Positions 20,501 to 32,313 of a stretch of 54,193 nt of DNA are shown one piece after another (within the stretch, counting starts at the first letter, position 1; each line of letters begins with the position of its first letter). Under the pieces are notes generated by a model. The model had not been told where the DNA came from. It was given only the letters and a program-made list of their open reading frames with translations, and searched no databases. The DNA comes from Thecamonas trahens ATCC 50062 (lineage: Eukaryota > Apusozoa > Apusomonadida > Apusomonadidae), in contig NW_013657641.1 in the NCBI RefSeq assembly GCF_000142905.1, positions 16,569 to 70,761 of the forward strand. The letters are read 5' to 3'. The position numbers and the translations under genes are program-made.

Positions 20501-23500
20501 AACAGCACTCCGCCATCGCACTCAAACCTCGCCCGTGGCCCGACCGAGCCCTCACCCCAACCATCCGCACCTCGTGCGAGATTTCGGCGTGCGCATCCAC
20601 TCGGCATCCGTACTCGACCCCTGCTTCGAGCTCGATCGTTGCAGCTACGCACCGCGACGACCGCTCAACCACACTCCACAGACACGCAAACGTGTTCCGC
20701 ATCGCTTCACCGCCGCACTCGCTCGCCGTGGTGCTCATGCGATGCACCGTACCCTCGTAAGTCGCAAAGGCTGTTCGCGTCAGCGCTGCCAGCCACACAA
20801 CCTGGTCAGCACCCTCTGAAGTGAACAAGATGTCGAGGTCACCATCACCGTCCACATCGCTCATGAGGATGCGGTTGACCTCGGACGCATCCGCCACAAG
20901 ATCGGCTCCAGAGAACAGCCCCAGTCCGTCCAAGTTGTGGAAAAGCATGACTTTGACACTGTCAGACACAACAAGGTCCAGGTCACCGTCACCATCTGCA
21001 TCGCTCGCTTCAACCGCCATCGGCCCAAAGCCAGTAGTCAAGTTGGTGGCCACCACAACTGGCTCTTGAAATGCCGTCGCGTTCACAGCCGCCGCCCACG
21101 AGACCATACCAGAGCCGCGGGCGGTAAATGCCACGTCGCGCAGGCCGTCGCCATTCAAGTCGCCACTCGCAACGCCAAACAGCTCATCGGTTGCCTCGCC
21201 CCCGCGCTCGACCACAGTCCGTGGGGTGGAAAAGCCCCCAGTGCCGTTGCCCGCAGCCACGAGAACTTCTCCCAGTTGAAGAACCATTACCACATCGAGC
21301 GCCCCGTCGCCGTCCATGTCGGTCACCTCAAATACCTGGAACGCTTCGCCGCTGTGCGACGCAACTACGCGTGCTTGCTCAAAGCCTTGCGCATTGTCCC
21401 GACGCATGAGTACAATCGCTTCAAAGGCCGAGCAAAGCACGTCGAGCTGCCCATCGCCATCCACGTCAGCGAGCTGGACGTCGTGCAGCAAATCTAGCGA
21501 GGTGACAATTGGCGAAGAGTCGCCGAGCACAAAGGTGCCAATGCCATCACTGTTGGCGTACCACACCAGCTCTTTGGCGCCCTGAAGGGCGATCACAACA
21601 TCGGCATCACCGTCAAGGTCAACATCACCAAGCGCAGCCGCAACAGGCTTGTTGAGCCCGGTGTCGATAGCGTTGAGCGAGGTAAAGCCGCTACCCTCGA
21701 CAGAGGCAAACCAGCCGACGGTGCCAACTGACGAAAAGGTAGCCACGACGTCGACCCATGCGTCGCCGTTGACGTCGCCGGTTGCCAAGCCGTTCGGGTC
21801 CGAGTTGGGCGATGAAAACAGAACGTTGGGCTCCGAGTAGCCTGCCAATGCACTCTGTACCAATCCCTGGCCCGGCGCTGTGGCGTACCACACCAGCCGT
21901 GCGTGCGCGGTTGTCGCCACAACCGTATCGAGTCTCCCATCGCCGTTAATGTCGGCTAGTGCCAGCGCCTTGACCTCTGTCGACTCGCTGTCGACCACAC
22001 TGACCGCATCAAAGCGCCCGCGTCCGCGCCCGGCCATCCACAACAGCCGCTCTTCAACGGTGTCCGACGCAATGATGTCGATCCACCCGTCGCCGTTCAT
22101 GTCGGCCACTCCGAGGCCATAGATACCCTTTGTGCCACTGATTAGCACCATCCCTTCTGCAAAGCCACCAGTGCCGTCGCTGTTGATGTAGAGCACAACC
22201 GCGTTCCTTGTTGCCGCGCCCACAATGAGGTCCATCGCACCATCGCCGTCGGCATCAGCCAGCGCCGCAGTCTTCACCTGCCCTGCGGCAGTATCGATGA
22301 CCTGCGCCGCGCCAAAGCTAGTCCCGACTCCAGCGTACCAGACCAAGACCTCGCCGTTGGTACCGGCGACCACGTCACTCGTGCCGTCGCCGTTGATGTC
22401 ACCGATGGTCACGCTTCGTGCCAGGAAGAGCGCCGCATCGACAAAAACCGATGGTTCGAACGTGCTGCCCCCTCCGGCGCTCTGCTCAATGTACAACACA
22501 GCGCCCAAGCCGATGTCTGCCACAATAACGTCCAGCCAGCCGTCGCCACTGTGGTCAACAAACCCAAGATTCGTCGGCGCACTCAGGCCAACCGCGATAG
22601 CCACTGGCGCCGAGAAGCTACCCGACCCGTCGTTGGCTACCCACGCGAGCTTGATGCCGGTGCTTGAAGCCCACGCAATGTCTGCGTCGCCGTCGTCGTC
22701 TACATCGGCCAATACAACGTGCTCCACATAGCCAGCATTGGCCACAACCACCTCTGCTGGGCCGAACCGACCGCGGCCGTCAAGGTTAAAGGCGACTCGG
22801 ATCTCGCCGTTGCCGTCGCCGACCACCACGTCGGCATCGCCATCACCGTCCAAATCGTCCGCCGCCACCCCTCCCGGGTCGGTCGGCCACGCGCTCAGCT
22901 GAACTTTGCTGTCCCAGCCTCCACCGTTGGCGAAATACACAAAGAGCTCATCAATGTCACTGTGCGCTGAGACCACATCCAGCAGGCCGTCGCCGTTGAG
23001 GTCAACCACCGCAACATCATACGGCAATTCCAGGTCGGAGCCGACCACATGCTGCACCCATGGCGGCGAAGGTCCACCCAAGCGGTTCTCGTACACAACG
23101 ACCAGATTGGCGGCCCGGAGGCTCACCACAACGTCGAGTGCCGACGAGCCAATGGCATCGGCAAGCGCAAGCCCATACGGCTCGCCCAGGCCCGAGTCGA
23201 CGGCGACTGGAGTCGTAGGGCCAACTACTGACCCGATGTTCGCCACCCATGTCACCGAACCGCCGTCGTCGTTGGTCATCACCGCATCGAGAGCAGCGTC
23301 GCCGTCAATGTCGCCAAGCGCAACGGCCTTGACGTCGAGCTGTGCGCTAAAGGAAGCAAATTGCTCGAAAAATGCAGGCTCCCCGGCCTTGTAGAAAAGT
23401 TCAACCGTGTTCTCGCGGCCGTTGGCAGCAACAACAACCAGACCCTTGCCAGCCACATCGGCAACGACAATGTCCGAGAAGCCCCCATTCGGCCGGATGG

Positions 23501-24176
23501 CGATGTAGTGTGCCCTTGAGAAGAACGAGCCCTCACCGTCAACATTGGCCACCCAGAACAACATCGCCGGCATGCTCCAGGTGGCGACGATGATGTCGCT
23601 GTCGCCGTCGGCGTCCACATCAGCAATGGCCACGGCTTCGGGCGACCGGCCGATCTGACTCACTACAATGGGCGGATCAAAAAGGCCCCGAGGATCAACG
23701 TTGCGGTACCAAACAACCGAGTTTGGACCATGGAGAGGGTCCGGACCATCAATGAGGCCGGCGACAATGTCTGTATCGGCATCACCATCCACATCTGCGA
23801 GTGTGAAGAAATAGACATTGGGCGCAGCCGAGGTCGCCACTCTTGGCGGCTCCCAACCACCTCCAGGAGCTGCAATGCCCTTGTACCACACAATGAGCCC
23901 ATACAACTCATCAGCCACCACCACATCATCCGTCGCATCGTCATCAATTCGTCCCACATCAATCGTCCGCAGCCGAGAATACTCGCCGTCAATTCTTTGC
24001 GCCTGCGCAGAAAGTTCGGCCACGCACGCCGGCCGCCCGTCTGCCACCACCACCACCGACACCGCCTCTCCCTCTCCCTCCACCAACCCGGCCAAGCCGA
24101 CCAACACCATCCAGCCAACGCCCACCAGCAGAGCGAGGGAAGCAAGCGTGTGCTGCCGAGAGGGTGACAAACGCAT
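17512..24176 (-). CDS. Giant surface protein: FG-GAP/VCBS repeats, Pmp-type repeats, Cys-rich module, multipass C-terminus (one frame break)
   Basis: ATG at 24174-24176 starts a signal peptide (HTLASLALLVGVGWMVLVGLAGL). The frame is open further upstream, but only over a low-complexity hexamer repeat and a G-run. From ~23980 to ~20800 there are some twenty FG-GAP/VCBS units with Asp-rich Ca-binding loops such as DVDGDADTDIVAG, DLNGDGLLDVVSA and DLDGDGDADVVVGD, typical of integrin-alpha-like propellers. From ~20540 to ~19660 come Pmp-type beta-helix repeats (GGAIVARGG, FQKNRAERGAGGGVF). From ~19200 to ~18750 is a Cys-rich GCC2/GCC3-like module, then about nine membrane helices (~18720-17690) and a short tail. 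The frame shifts between the FG-GAP and Pmp parts at the CCCC run 20555-20558 (plus strand). One added base gives a single 2221-residue chain that reads through the join. Inferred role: extracellular binding coupled to a membrane module. Confidence 0.75.
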
Positions 24177-24270
24177 GTAGGCTGCACGTGGAGTGATCTT
24201 GTACCGAGTCCGTCCGGCCGAGGCGAGAGAAGTGGTGCCTGGCTGAGCGGGAAAACTCCTGTTTGGGAAA

Positions 24271-24294
24271 GGGGGGGGGGGGGGGGGGGGGGGG
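24271..24294. repeat. Poly-G tract
   Basis: About 24 G in a row, some 95 bases upstream of the start of the FG-GAP/Pmp gene (poly-C on its coding strand). Confidence 0.95.
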
Positions 24295-24309
24295 CTAGGG
24301 CATGGTCGC

Positions 24310-24412
24310 ATGATCACGGCCACGGTAACGGGCACGGACACGGGCGCGGACACAGCCCCGGCCACGGACACGGATACAGGTACAGGTACAGCCACGACCA
24401 CGGGCTCTCGTG
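24310..24412. repeat. Degenerate hexanucleotide repeat
   Basis: Imperfect six-base units based on ggacac/ggccac (acgggcacggacacgggcgc and variants), directly after the poly-G tract. On the minus strand it is open and reads as alternating Val-Pro/Val-Ser, which makes the reading frame run upstream of the true start. Confidence 0.85.
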
Positions 24413-24495
24413 TCCTCCATTTACAGCGCCTGGCCATCACTTTCGACCGCATCGTGGTCATAACATGCGTTCATCAGCACCATCGGCACTAGGAC

Positions 24496-24510
24496 GGGGG
24501 GGGGGGGGGG
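24496..24510. repeat. Poly-G tract
   Basis: A run of 15 G just beyond the stop of the receptor-kinase gene, in the gap before the FG-GAP/Pmp gene. Confidence 0.95.
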
Positions 24511-24517
24511 TAGGGTC

Positions 24518-27500
24518 TCACTCCGCGACGCCGACAAACTCGGACTCGTCCATACCCTCGAGGAGCGCGACTAGAGTGGCGGCGCCGACACGATCGTGCG
24601 GGTTCTGCAGCCAGCACGACTGGAGGACCCGAACGAGTCGCTGCGAGGAAAAGATGGAGAGATCGGGAGGGGTGTCGGACCGGATGGCGTGTGCCACTTC
24701 CAAGGCCGACGATCCCCAGAAGGCCTGTCTCCGGGTGACCAGCTCGTAGAGGATCGAGCCATAGGCAAAAATGTCCGACTCGGCAATCACAGGTACACCA
24801 CGCAGGTCCTCGGGCGACATGTACGCCACCATCGGCGACATGGTCATGGTGGAGATGCCGGTCTTGAGCGAGGTCGAGTTGAGATCGGCAAGCGAGACGT
24901 GGCTTCCATCTTCGGCGTCGAGCATGACGTTGGTCGGTTTGACCGCCCCATGCACCCCACCCACGGCGTGGAGCGCGGCGAGCGCCTTGGCGAGCGAAAT
25001 CGCAATGCTGCGAGTAAGCCGCGGATTGTTGTCATCGCTTATGATGACGTCAAGGACCGAGCCACGGACCTTGAGCGGATATACGACGCCGATGTACGGC
25101 CGGTGGATGCACATGGCGATGGGCCCCACAATGACGCCAGGATCGACTGTCTTGGCCACCTTGTACGTTTGCGCAATCCCGCACGCAAACCTGACCCGCG
25201 ACACGACCGGCACATCCTGCTCGAGGATGAGCTTGATAAACACCTTGTCGTTTCCCCACGTAGAGATGATGGCCTTGCAAAACGAAGCCACGCCACCGAC
25301 CACTCCACGCTGCACCGCCCCACGCATATCTGAGAGCGAGACAAAGAACTTGCCGCCAAGCTCGTGATAGGCGAGAAGACCGGCCCGTCGCACTGGGAGC
25401 CCGCTTTCTAATTGCCGGGGTCTCCGCTTTCGTGACAGCTGTAGCACCGTTGAGCCGCTTCGGGTCATCGACGGCGGGGTAGCCAACACCTTGCCGCCAT
25501 CAACGACGCCGTCGTCTGAATCGCTGCTTGGCGAGGTCTCGACCGTCTCGGCTTGTGTGTTCGACACTTGGGCCATCGACGAGCTTGGCCCATCCTCAAC
25601 AGCGCTCCGGATGCTCTCGCCGGCCGGCACCTCAGACTCGCGAAGCAGCTGACCGACGCCGGCAAAGACGTTGGGAGCAACTGCAACGAAAGGCTGCTTG
25701 CTCTTGGTCTCGGCGTGTATGTAACCGGTCAAGTCGGGCACGAGTGAGCTGTGGATGTAGATGCCCGGCGGCGCGTCGTCACTGATCATGTAAACCATCT
25801 CCTCGAGCGCTAGCGGGCCTGCACCGCCGAAAACCCGCAGCGAGCCCTCGTCCGAACCCGTGAACACCGCACCCTGGGTCTCGATCATACCGATGGTGGC
25901 AAAGGCGGTGATCTCGTCGCGACCGGCCATGGCGCCCAGGACCGAGTCGAGAAACATGACCAGCTGCGCTGGAACCTGACAGGCCACAAAGACCTCGTTG
26001 AGTGTTGACGAGGCCAGCAGCGTCGAGCTCAGCTTGGTTGCCATCGATACAGCCGAGTGGAAGGTGGTGAGGACTGACTGGGCACGTTTCGGTTCAGACA
26101 GGACAGTGTCTTCGTCGATGGACGACCTCAACCGCACCAGGACCATCCGCCCATTGGGCGCCTCGACGGTGGTCGGCATTACGATCCGCCGCGCTTCATA
26201 AGCACGCGAGAGCGCAGTGACCAGCTCACTAAACGACGGTCGCACCGTAACGTCGCCATCCCAGCACTTGACAATGTGAGGGACGAGCGACTTGGCCCAC
26301 TCGGGCACAATCTCCAGTGAGGGCCGCAGGACGCCAACCGAGACCTCGATCGCTACCGTCACTGGGTTGCGGCCAAAGTACGGCTCGGTCCGGGTCACCA
26401 TCTCCCACACAGTCACGCCGAACGAGTACACGTCCGACGCCTCGGACGTTGCGCTCGGCCCCTCGTTGAGAACCTCGGGTGCGGTCCAGAGGAGCGAGCC
26501 CAGGTTACCAGCCTCCTGCACCATCATCAGCGGCATCTGCAGGCCCGACTCCAGCGAGGCACCGGTTGACATACTGGTGCCAGGTCCGCTTGGATTGTTA
26601 GGGTCTCCAGTGGCAAGCAACGATAACAGCGGGCCCGAGCCGGTCGAGCTTGCGGCCACGGACGAACCACCTGAGCTCGTCCGCGTTCCGCGGAGCTTGC
26701 GCAACTGCTTGGCCCGCCGCCGTTGAACTCGCTTCGACACCTTGGCGCGCTGCTCGGTTGACTCGGACTTGACCGACGAGAGACCAAAGTCGGCGATCTT
26801 GGGCACCCATCCGGCGTCAAGGAGAACGTTGAGCGACTTGAGATCGCGGTGGACAATGCCGGCGTGGTGGAGAAAGTCCATGCCGAGTGCGATGCAGTGA
26901 GCCCACCACGTGACAAGGTTGACCTCGAGGTTGTAGTCATAGTTGTGGAGGACCGAGAACATGGATCCGTTGGGGACAAACTCTGTGACAAGGCCTGCCG
27001 GGTCGACCACAATGCCCATAAACAGTACAATGTGCGGATGTCGCAGTGCCATCAGCATTTGCGCCTCGGCCACAAAGTCGGCCAGCCGGTCCATGTCGTC
27101 CTTGCCCATCCCATGCATGTGCTTGACCGCCATAGGCGAGCCACGCCACGTCGCCAGATACACCGTTCCAAACGAGCCCGTCCCCAGGACCTTGCTCACC
27201 TTGAGCTCGTTGAGCGGAATGACGAGCTGCTCATCTACTTTGAGCTTGACGACCACGTCGCGCGCATGAATGCGGCACGCAGCAACACAACAAACAAGGC
27301 ACGCACAGATCGTCAACGCCACCAGCGAGAGAATGACCGGGAGCAGCGAGGTCTGTGATGGGGGCGGAGTGCTTGCCGCACACTCGCCAAACACCACGCA
27401 CCGGTCAATGAGCGGGACACCGTGGCAAGTGGCGGTTTGCAACTGCCTCACCGCAGCCTGTAACGTGACATTGACGACCGGCGTATAACTGGCAGCCTGC

Positions 27501-29828
27501 GCGAGATCGAACGCGTCGACCGAGGTCGCCAACCAGAAGTAGAGCTCTGCAGCAAGAGTGCGCTCGTTGCAGTGGGTGTCGTCAGCTTTGTCCTCTATGA
27601 CAAAGTACGCAAAGCCGGCAAGTGGCCAGGCTCCGTGGGCCTCGAGGTCGGCCAGTGATCGCACAAACGGTTGCGCCGCCTCGTCTGGTACCTGGGCGAC
27701 CGCAGCCAGCATGGTCTTCTTCATCGAGGTGCTCGAGGCGACGACAACAGATTCAGCAGCGTTGATCAGCTGCACGGTGACCAGGCCGCCGGCGTCAGCC
27801 ACAGCCTGGGTGACAAAGCCAATTGCGCCGGGCGTTGCAGGCAGCCAGCGGGCCATGGCAGTCTCCGAGCTGGAGCGGTGCCAGCAGCCAGAGCCCCTGG
27901 CCTCGCCGGGCCAAAAGCCAGCCGGAACAAGATCGCTCGGCTCTGGTAGGACTGCCGCCCACTCGGACGAGAACGAAGCGAGCGCTTCGGTGAGGATTCG
28001 GGTCGAGCCCGAGGCCGTCGAGAGAAGCCCCACACAGACGGTTGTGTTAGGGAGCCACGGCGCGAGCTCGGGGTTAAGTGCCGCGATCTCAGGCGCATCC
28101 CAAACTGAGACACGCCCCATGAAAATCCGGGCCACAAGCGCGCGCGAGAGGGTAAGCCGCGGCAGACTCGGCGGGGCGCCGGGCTTGAGCTCCACGTTGT
28201 AGGGGAGGACGACTGGGGTAGCTACCATGGGGAGAACAAGCGCGTTTGGATGGGCCACGCGCTCGGTCTGTGAGAGACCGCGGTCCGCCACGGCGTAGAC
28301 GTAATCTTCGGATCGCAGAGTCTCAAGGAGCGAGCTGCTGAAGTCGCTGTAGCGAATGTGGGTCCGATGGAGGGCGTTGAACAGCGCGAGTGCCTCTTCC
28401 ACAACAGGGATGGCGACAGAGGCACCCGATCCGGCCGCAAAGAGGGAGTGTCGGACAAGCTGGGCGCTGTTGCAGCGGAGCACATTCACCTGATCGAGCG
28501 CATACGTTCGTTGCGCCGCTGGCAGCGCAACGTGACCGAGCCGCCACTGGTAATCGGCGACAAAGAGCGAGGAGATGATGTGGATGAAACCAAGGACCGT
28601 ACTGCGGAGGGTAGCACACACGGCGGCATCAACCTCGTTGAGTGCGCTCGGAAGCATGACCCACTCGACGTAGGTGAGCGGCCAGCCAAACTCGGCGGCG
28701 GTGAGCAGCGGGCTGAGCGCATCGAGCCGGAGCGCGGAGGTCGCAGCGAGAACCGAGCCGTGAGAGAGGGAGACTGCGGCACGATCACCAAGCCCCTTCA
28801 GCCGCGGCACCTGCACGACTGACGCCCAATGCGGGTCGTACGCCTCGGAGGTAAGTACCGTAAAAGCATACAGCGTGTCAAGGACGGCAACACCGCTTTC
28901 GACGGCCGATGTCAGCGATTGCTTGCGAGTGTGGGGAGGTGAGAGCGGATGTGGTGCTGAGTTCTCACGCATCCTCACCAGCACCTCATTGAGTACATGG
29001 TCGACGACTGGTGACTCGTACCGGATGAGGACGACCGTGGCGTTTGGCATGTTCCGACCCGGGTTGAGGGCGGCGATGTCCGGGTGCGACCACTCGGAGA
29101 TCTCACCGCGCCAGAGACGGACAACCAGCTCGGGGGTCAGCACTATCTCGCTTGTGTCGGTGCTCGGCAGGTGCGCGAGCGGTACAAGATACGACGTAGT
29201 GACCGGAACAGCCTTGATTGTCTCTGAGCAAGCCTTACCGGCGGCCACAGCCTCGGGCGGGCACAGATCGGTCAGCGCCGGTCCGGCCGTGTTGCCAATT
29301 TCTACCGCCAGACCCGCGCTGATCTGCTGACCGGCGTCCGTCGAGTGAGATGACGCTGTAACAAAGTCAGCAGTCGCCGTGTCATCGTCATCAACCTCGA
29401 TGTCGAGTCTTGGGTCCAAGGCCATGAGCTTGCGGACGGCGAGACGATGGGTCGTGGGTGCCATAGCGACGGGCCAAATCGAGTCTGAGCTCTGGCGACG
29501 GCTGTTTGAGGAGGAATCTGAGCCAGTGTCGGCGACAGAGACTCGGATGGAGCGAGAGGCAAACGACACCAATCGCGACATGGACGACATACCGACGAGG
29601 ACCGCGACATCATCACTACCGCTGCTCCTGCTTGGCTCCACAGAAGCGATGGCATCCGAGGCAGCGGGTGACGGGGTGGGGCAGTGGTCGACGGGCTGGC
29701 AGCGGCGGCAGCGGTCGCTGGCGTGGCTGTATCAGGAGCCATTGCGGCGATATCGGCAGACGACAAAGGTACAACAGCGGGCGGTGATGCAGCGGTGTCG
29801 GCAGGCGACGAAACGTCGGTGGCGGCGG

Positions 29829-29873
<45 letters not shown>

Positions 29874-30036
29874 GAGCAGCAGGAGCAGGAGCAGCAGCAG
29901 CGGCAGCGGGAGAAGGGAGCTGGTGACCACGGTCACCTGTTCGGCCACCTTCCCACCTCTGTCCACGGGGGGTTGTTGAGGTGGTTGTTTGGAGGACAAT
30001 GCACACGAGTGTGAGAACAACAACCATTGTCCGCAT
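24518..30036 (-). CDS. Receptor kinase: signal peptide, two phosphate-binding-like domains, TM, TKL kinase, pseudokinase (one frame break)
   Basis: ATG at 30034-30036 opens a signal peptide (MRTMVVVLTLVCIVLQ), then a poly-Ala/Pro/Ser linker. The frame changes at the G-runs 29673-29681. One added base joins it to the main frame and gives 1839 residues. Two PstS-like modules follow: ~28870-29330 (VLTPELVVRLWRGEISEW, HPDIAALNP) and ~27640-28240 (VVLPYNVEL, LVARIFMGRVSVWDAPEIAA). A membrane helix lies at ~27275-27345 (LLPVILSLVALTICACLVCC). Kinase 1 (~26180-27200) has the Gly loop GTGSFGTVY, MAVK, IVHRDLKSLN, DFG and SDVYSFGVTVWEM, so it looks active and of the TKL type. An unassigned ~200-residue domain follows (~25600-26080). 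Kinase 2 (~24540-25370) has HGAVKPTN instead of HRD and DLN instead of DFG, so it is probably catalytically dead. A bacterial-type solute sensor on a eukaryotic receptor kinase suggests anion (phosphate-like) sensing, but the ligand is inferred. Confidence 0.8.
29831..29870. repeat. (GCA)n repeat encoding poly-alanine
   Basis: About 13 uninterrupted GCA/CAG units. On the coding (minus) strand they read GCT/TGC-type triplets giving the poly-Ala part of the linker between the signal peptide and the sensor domains of the receptor kinase. Unstable length is expected. Confidence 0.95.
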
Positions 30037-30273
30037 CTTGTGCGCACCTCCACTACCTCCTTCTTCCCCCTGGCTCCGGGTAAGTAACAAGTGGGGGGGA
30101 GCCCGGTGTCGGTGGCGGGATCGGGCAGACGGTCATCTGTCCCGCACTCGGCTTCATTAGCATCAATCAGACGCATTGAAAGACGTTGCGGTAGAAACGG
30201 CCAAAAAAAAAAATGTTTGCCTGTGGCCTCCTATATCCCCACATTCTGGCGGATGGGCAGGAGCGCCTGCAGA

Positions 30274-31983
30274 TTAGGGAGCAAGGAACACGAGCTCGAG
30301 ATCGTCGTGGCCGGCGAGCATGTCCAGGATATCATTGTTGTCGACAAAGCTGGTTTCAGATGGCGCACGACTCGGCGGGAAGCCGGAGGAGCAGGCAGCG
30401 CCAGTGGGCGCGGCGGACGTGGTGTCGACGGCAGCGGCTGTGCCAAACATGGCGGCGGTAGACGCATCTATTGTGCCGAGCGTGACCGAGGCATTCAGGG
30501 AACACGTCTCGATGGCGAGGCGTACAGCGGGGAGAGGCGAGAGCTCTGACGGTGAGACGGCGTAGAGTGGGTCAAGGGCAGCGTCGATGCGCTGGAGCGC
30601 CGAGAGCGAGTGGGCACAGACAGCGTTGATGGCTGTGACGCTGAGGAGGTAGTTGGCGAGCGCGACGCCGCGCGAGAGCGGCGAGCTCTCCATAATCCTG
30701 AGTGCCACCTCGAGAAAGCGAAACGATGTGTCGCCGTTGGTGTACGCCAAGTGGTCGACGATGCACAGGTAGTACGCGGCCATGAGCGCGGTAAAGCCGC
30801 CATAGCACAGCGCCTGGGCATTGTGAGGTGAATGAGCTTGGACGTCGGCGAGCATCATCTTGCTCATGTTGATCATGAGCGGCATGAGCTCGACAAGCCG
30901 CCGATGCCGCGCGCCGGGTAGCATCAGATTCCGCGAGAACTCGCCGACGTCGACGCTCTCGTCGACAGGCTCGGCACATGCGCCCGCGTCGGCGTACACC
31001 AGCGTACGTACCATCGTGTCGACAAAGGCATGCGAGAGCGGCGGGAGAAAGAGCGTCGCCTCGGCCGACGTCAGATACGCTTCGATGGCCTCGCCGGTCA
31101 CACCGTACACCACCGTCCACCACGAGCGAGGCATTGGACTCCATACTTGGGTTGCCATGTGCTGCGTGCAGCCGCACGCCAGCCGTACGGCTTGTTCGTC
31201 GCCCAGCGCTGTCATCTGCAGCAGGGCCTTGGCATTCGGTGCCTCGTCGAGCACCGCAAAGGCACGCATCAGCGCCATATAGTCTGAGCCCGACTGCGAC
31301 GCCCGCTTGATCACCTTGCCCTTCCGCGCCGCCAGCTCGATGACAATGTCCCAAGCCCGCGACATGTGCTCGTTGAACCGCTTCGGGTCGACACCAAAGT
31401 ACAGGCCGGTAATCATAAAGTTGGTCGATGCCAGATTACGCGTGTACGGATCACGTGCGTACGTCACCGCCATGTGCGCAGACGACTTGGCCACCTGTGC
31501 CAGCTCCGGATTCGACGCCGCAAGCACATGTGCCGCCATCGCGTCCAGCTGGATCTTGAGCACGGGCGAGTCGAGGAGAGCTGATGGCTGTCGGCTCTGC
31601 AAACACGCCAGCGCCTCGAGCGACTGGCTCAGCTGCGCGCAGCCGAGCAAAGGATTGACGAACCGAAAGTATGCCTTGACAATGTCTGCTTGGTCCGTTG
31701 TCAGCATCACATACTGTGCAGGGTGTCTCAATGACAATGCCTGCTGTTTCTCGCCTTCTCTGCTCTCCAAAGCCCGTTGCCGCTTCATCGCCGGCCGCGG
31801 CGTTGTCACACCGGCCTTTGCCGCCGCTTCCTCTCCGCTAGCACTGCTGCTGTTGCTGCTGCTGGCTCCCTCGACCTCGTTCGATGGCCCAGGCACGCCC
31901 ATACCCATCATTGCCGCCAAAGCAGCTGGCGATGGCGACGCCAACGAGCACCGTCCGCTCTGTACCTGTTGCACCGCCGCCAT
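30274..31983 (-). CDS. Helical protein, possibly a regulator with fungal-transcription-factor-like middle region
   Basis: 569 residues from the first ATG (31981-31983). The frame stays open to 32151 but only with non-ATG starts, so a 5' exon or a longer N-terminus is possible. After a Ser/Ala-rich leader with a basic cluster (RPAMKRQRALESREGEK), residues ~85-480 are all-helical: DIVKAYFRFVNPLL, then helices with Leu/Ala faces, and NLASTNFMITGLYFGVDPKRF. This loosely recalls the middle homology region of fungal Zn2Cys6 factors. The C-terminus is Ser/Thr-rich and acidic (NNDILDMLAGHDDLELVF), like an activation or interaction peptide. No zinc cluster, bZIP or other DNA-binding motif is visible in this frame. 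The function is not established. Confidence 0.65.
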   Translation of the reverse strand: MAAVQQVQSGRCSLASPSPAALAAMMGMGVPGPSNEVEGASSSNSSSASGEEAAAKAGVTTPRPAMKRQRALESREGEKQQALSLRHPAQYVMLTTDQADIVKAYFRFVNPLLGCAQLSQSLEALACLQSRQPSALLDSPVLKIQLDAMAAHVLAASNPELAQVAKSSAHMAVTYARDPYTRNLASTNFMITGLYFGVDPKRFNEHMSRAWDIVIELAARKGKVIKRASQSGSDYMALMRAFAVLDEAPNAKALLQMTALGDEQAVRLACGCTQHMATQVWSPMPRSWWTVVYGVTGEAIEAYLTSAEATLFLPPLSHAFVDTMVRTLVYADAGACAEPVDESVDVGEFSRNLMLPGARHRRLVELMPLMINMSKMMLADVQAHSPHNAQALCYGGFTALMAAYYLCIVDHLAYTNGDTSFRFLEVALRIMESSPLSRGVALANYLLSVTAINAVCAHSLSALQRIDAALDPLYAVSPSELSPLPAVRLAIETCSLNASVTLGTIDASTAAMFGTAAAVDTTSAAPTGAACSSGFPPSRAPSETSFVDNNDILDMLAGHDDLELVFLAP

Positions 31984-32258
31984 CACCGCACGGGCATCCA
32001 GCGCCGCCTCTGTCTGCAATGACGTGAGCTCGTGCGACGAGCTGCCAGTTCCAGTGGTAAAGCCCGACCTGTCTGTCTGGTCCCTATCAACCTCCGACCG
32101 AACAAGTGTGAGTGTGAGTGCAAGTGACGACCATGACAGCCACAGCAGCACATGGGGAACATACGCTCCCCTTCATCGCCACGGCATCAGTGCAGGCTAG
32201 GGGAAGGGGTAGTAGAAAAGGGCGGTAGACATGGCGCAGCGCAGAGATTGTGGTGGAG

Positions 32259-32313
<55 letters not shown>

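Noticed and set aside
13163-20558. Programmed ribosomal frameshifting as explanation of the gene breaks
   Set aside because: No heptameric slippery site followed by a clear hairpin was evident, and many unrelated genes would need it. Lost bases in G/C runs explain all of them.
24177-24461. Upstream in-frame extension of the FG-GAP gene
   Set aside because: It translates a hexamer repeat and a poly-G tract. The signal peptide begins at the ATG at 24174-24176.
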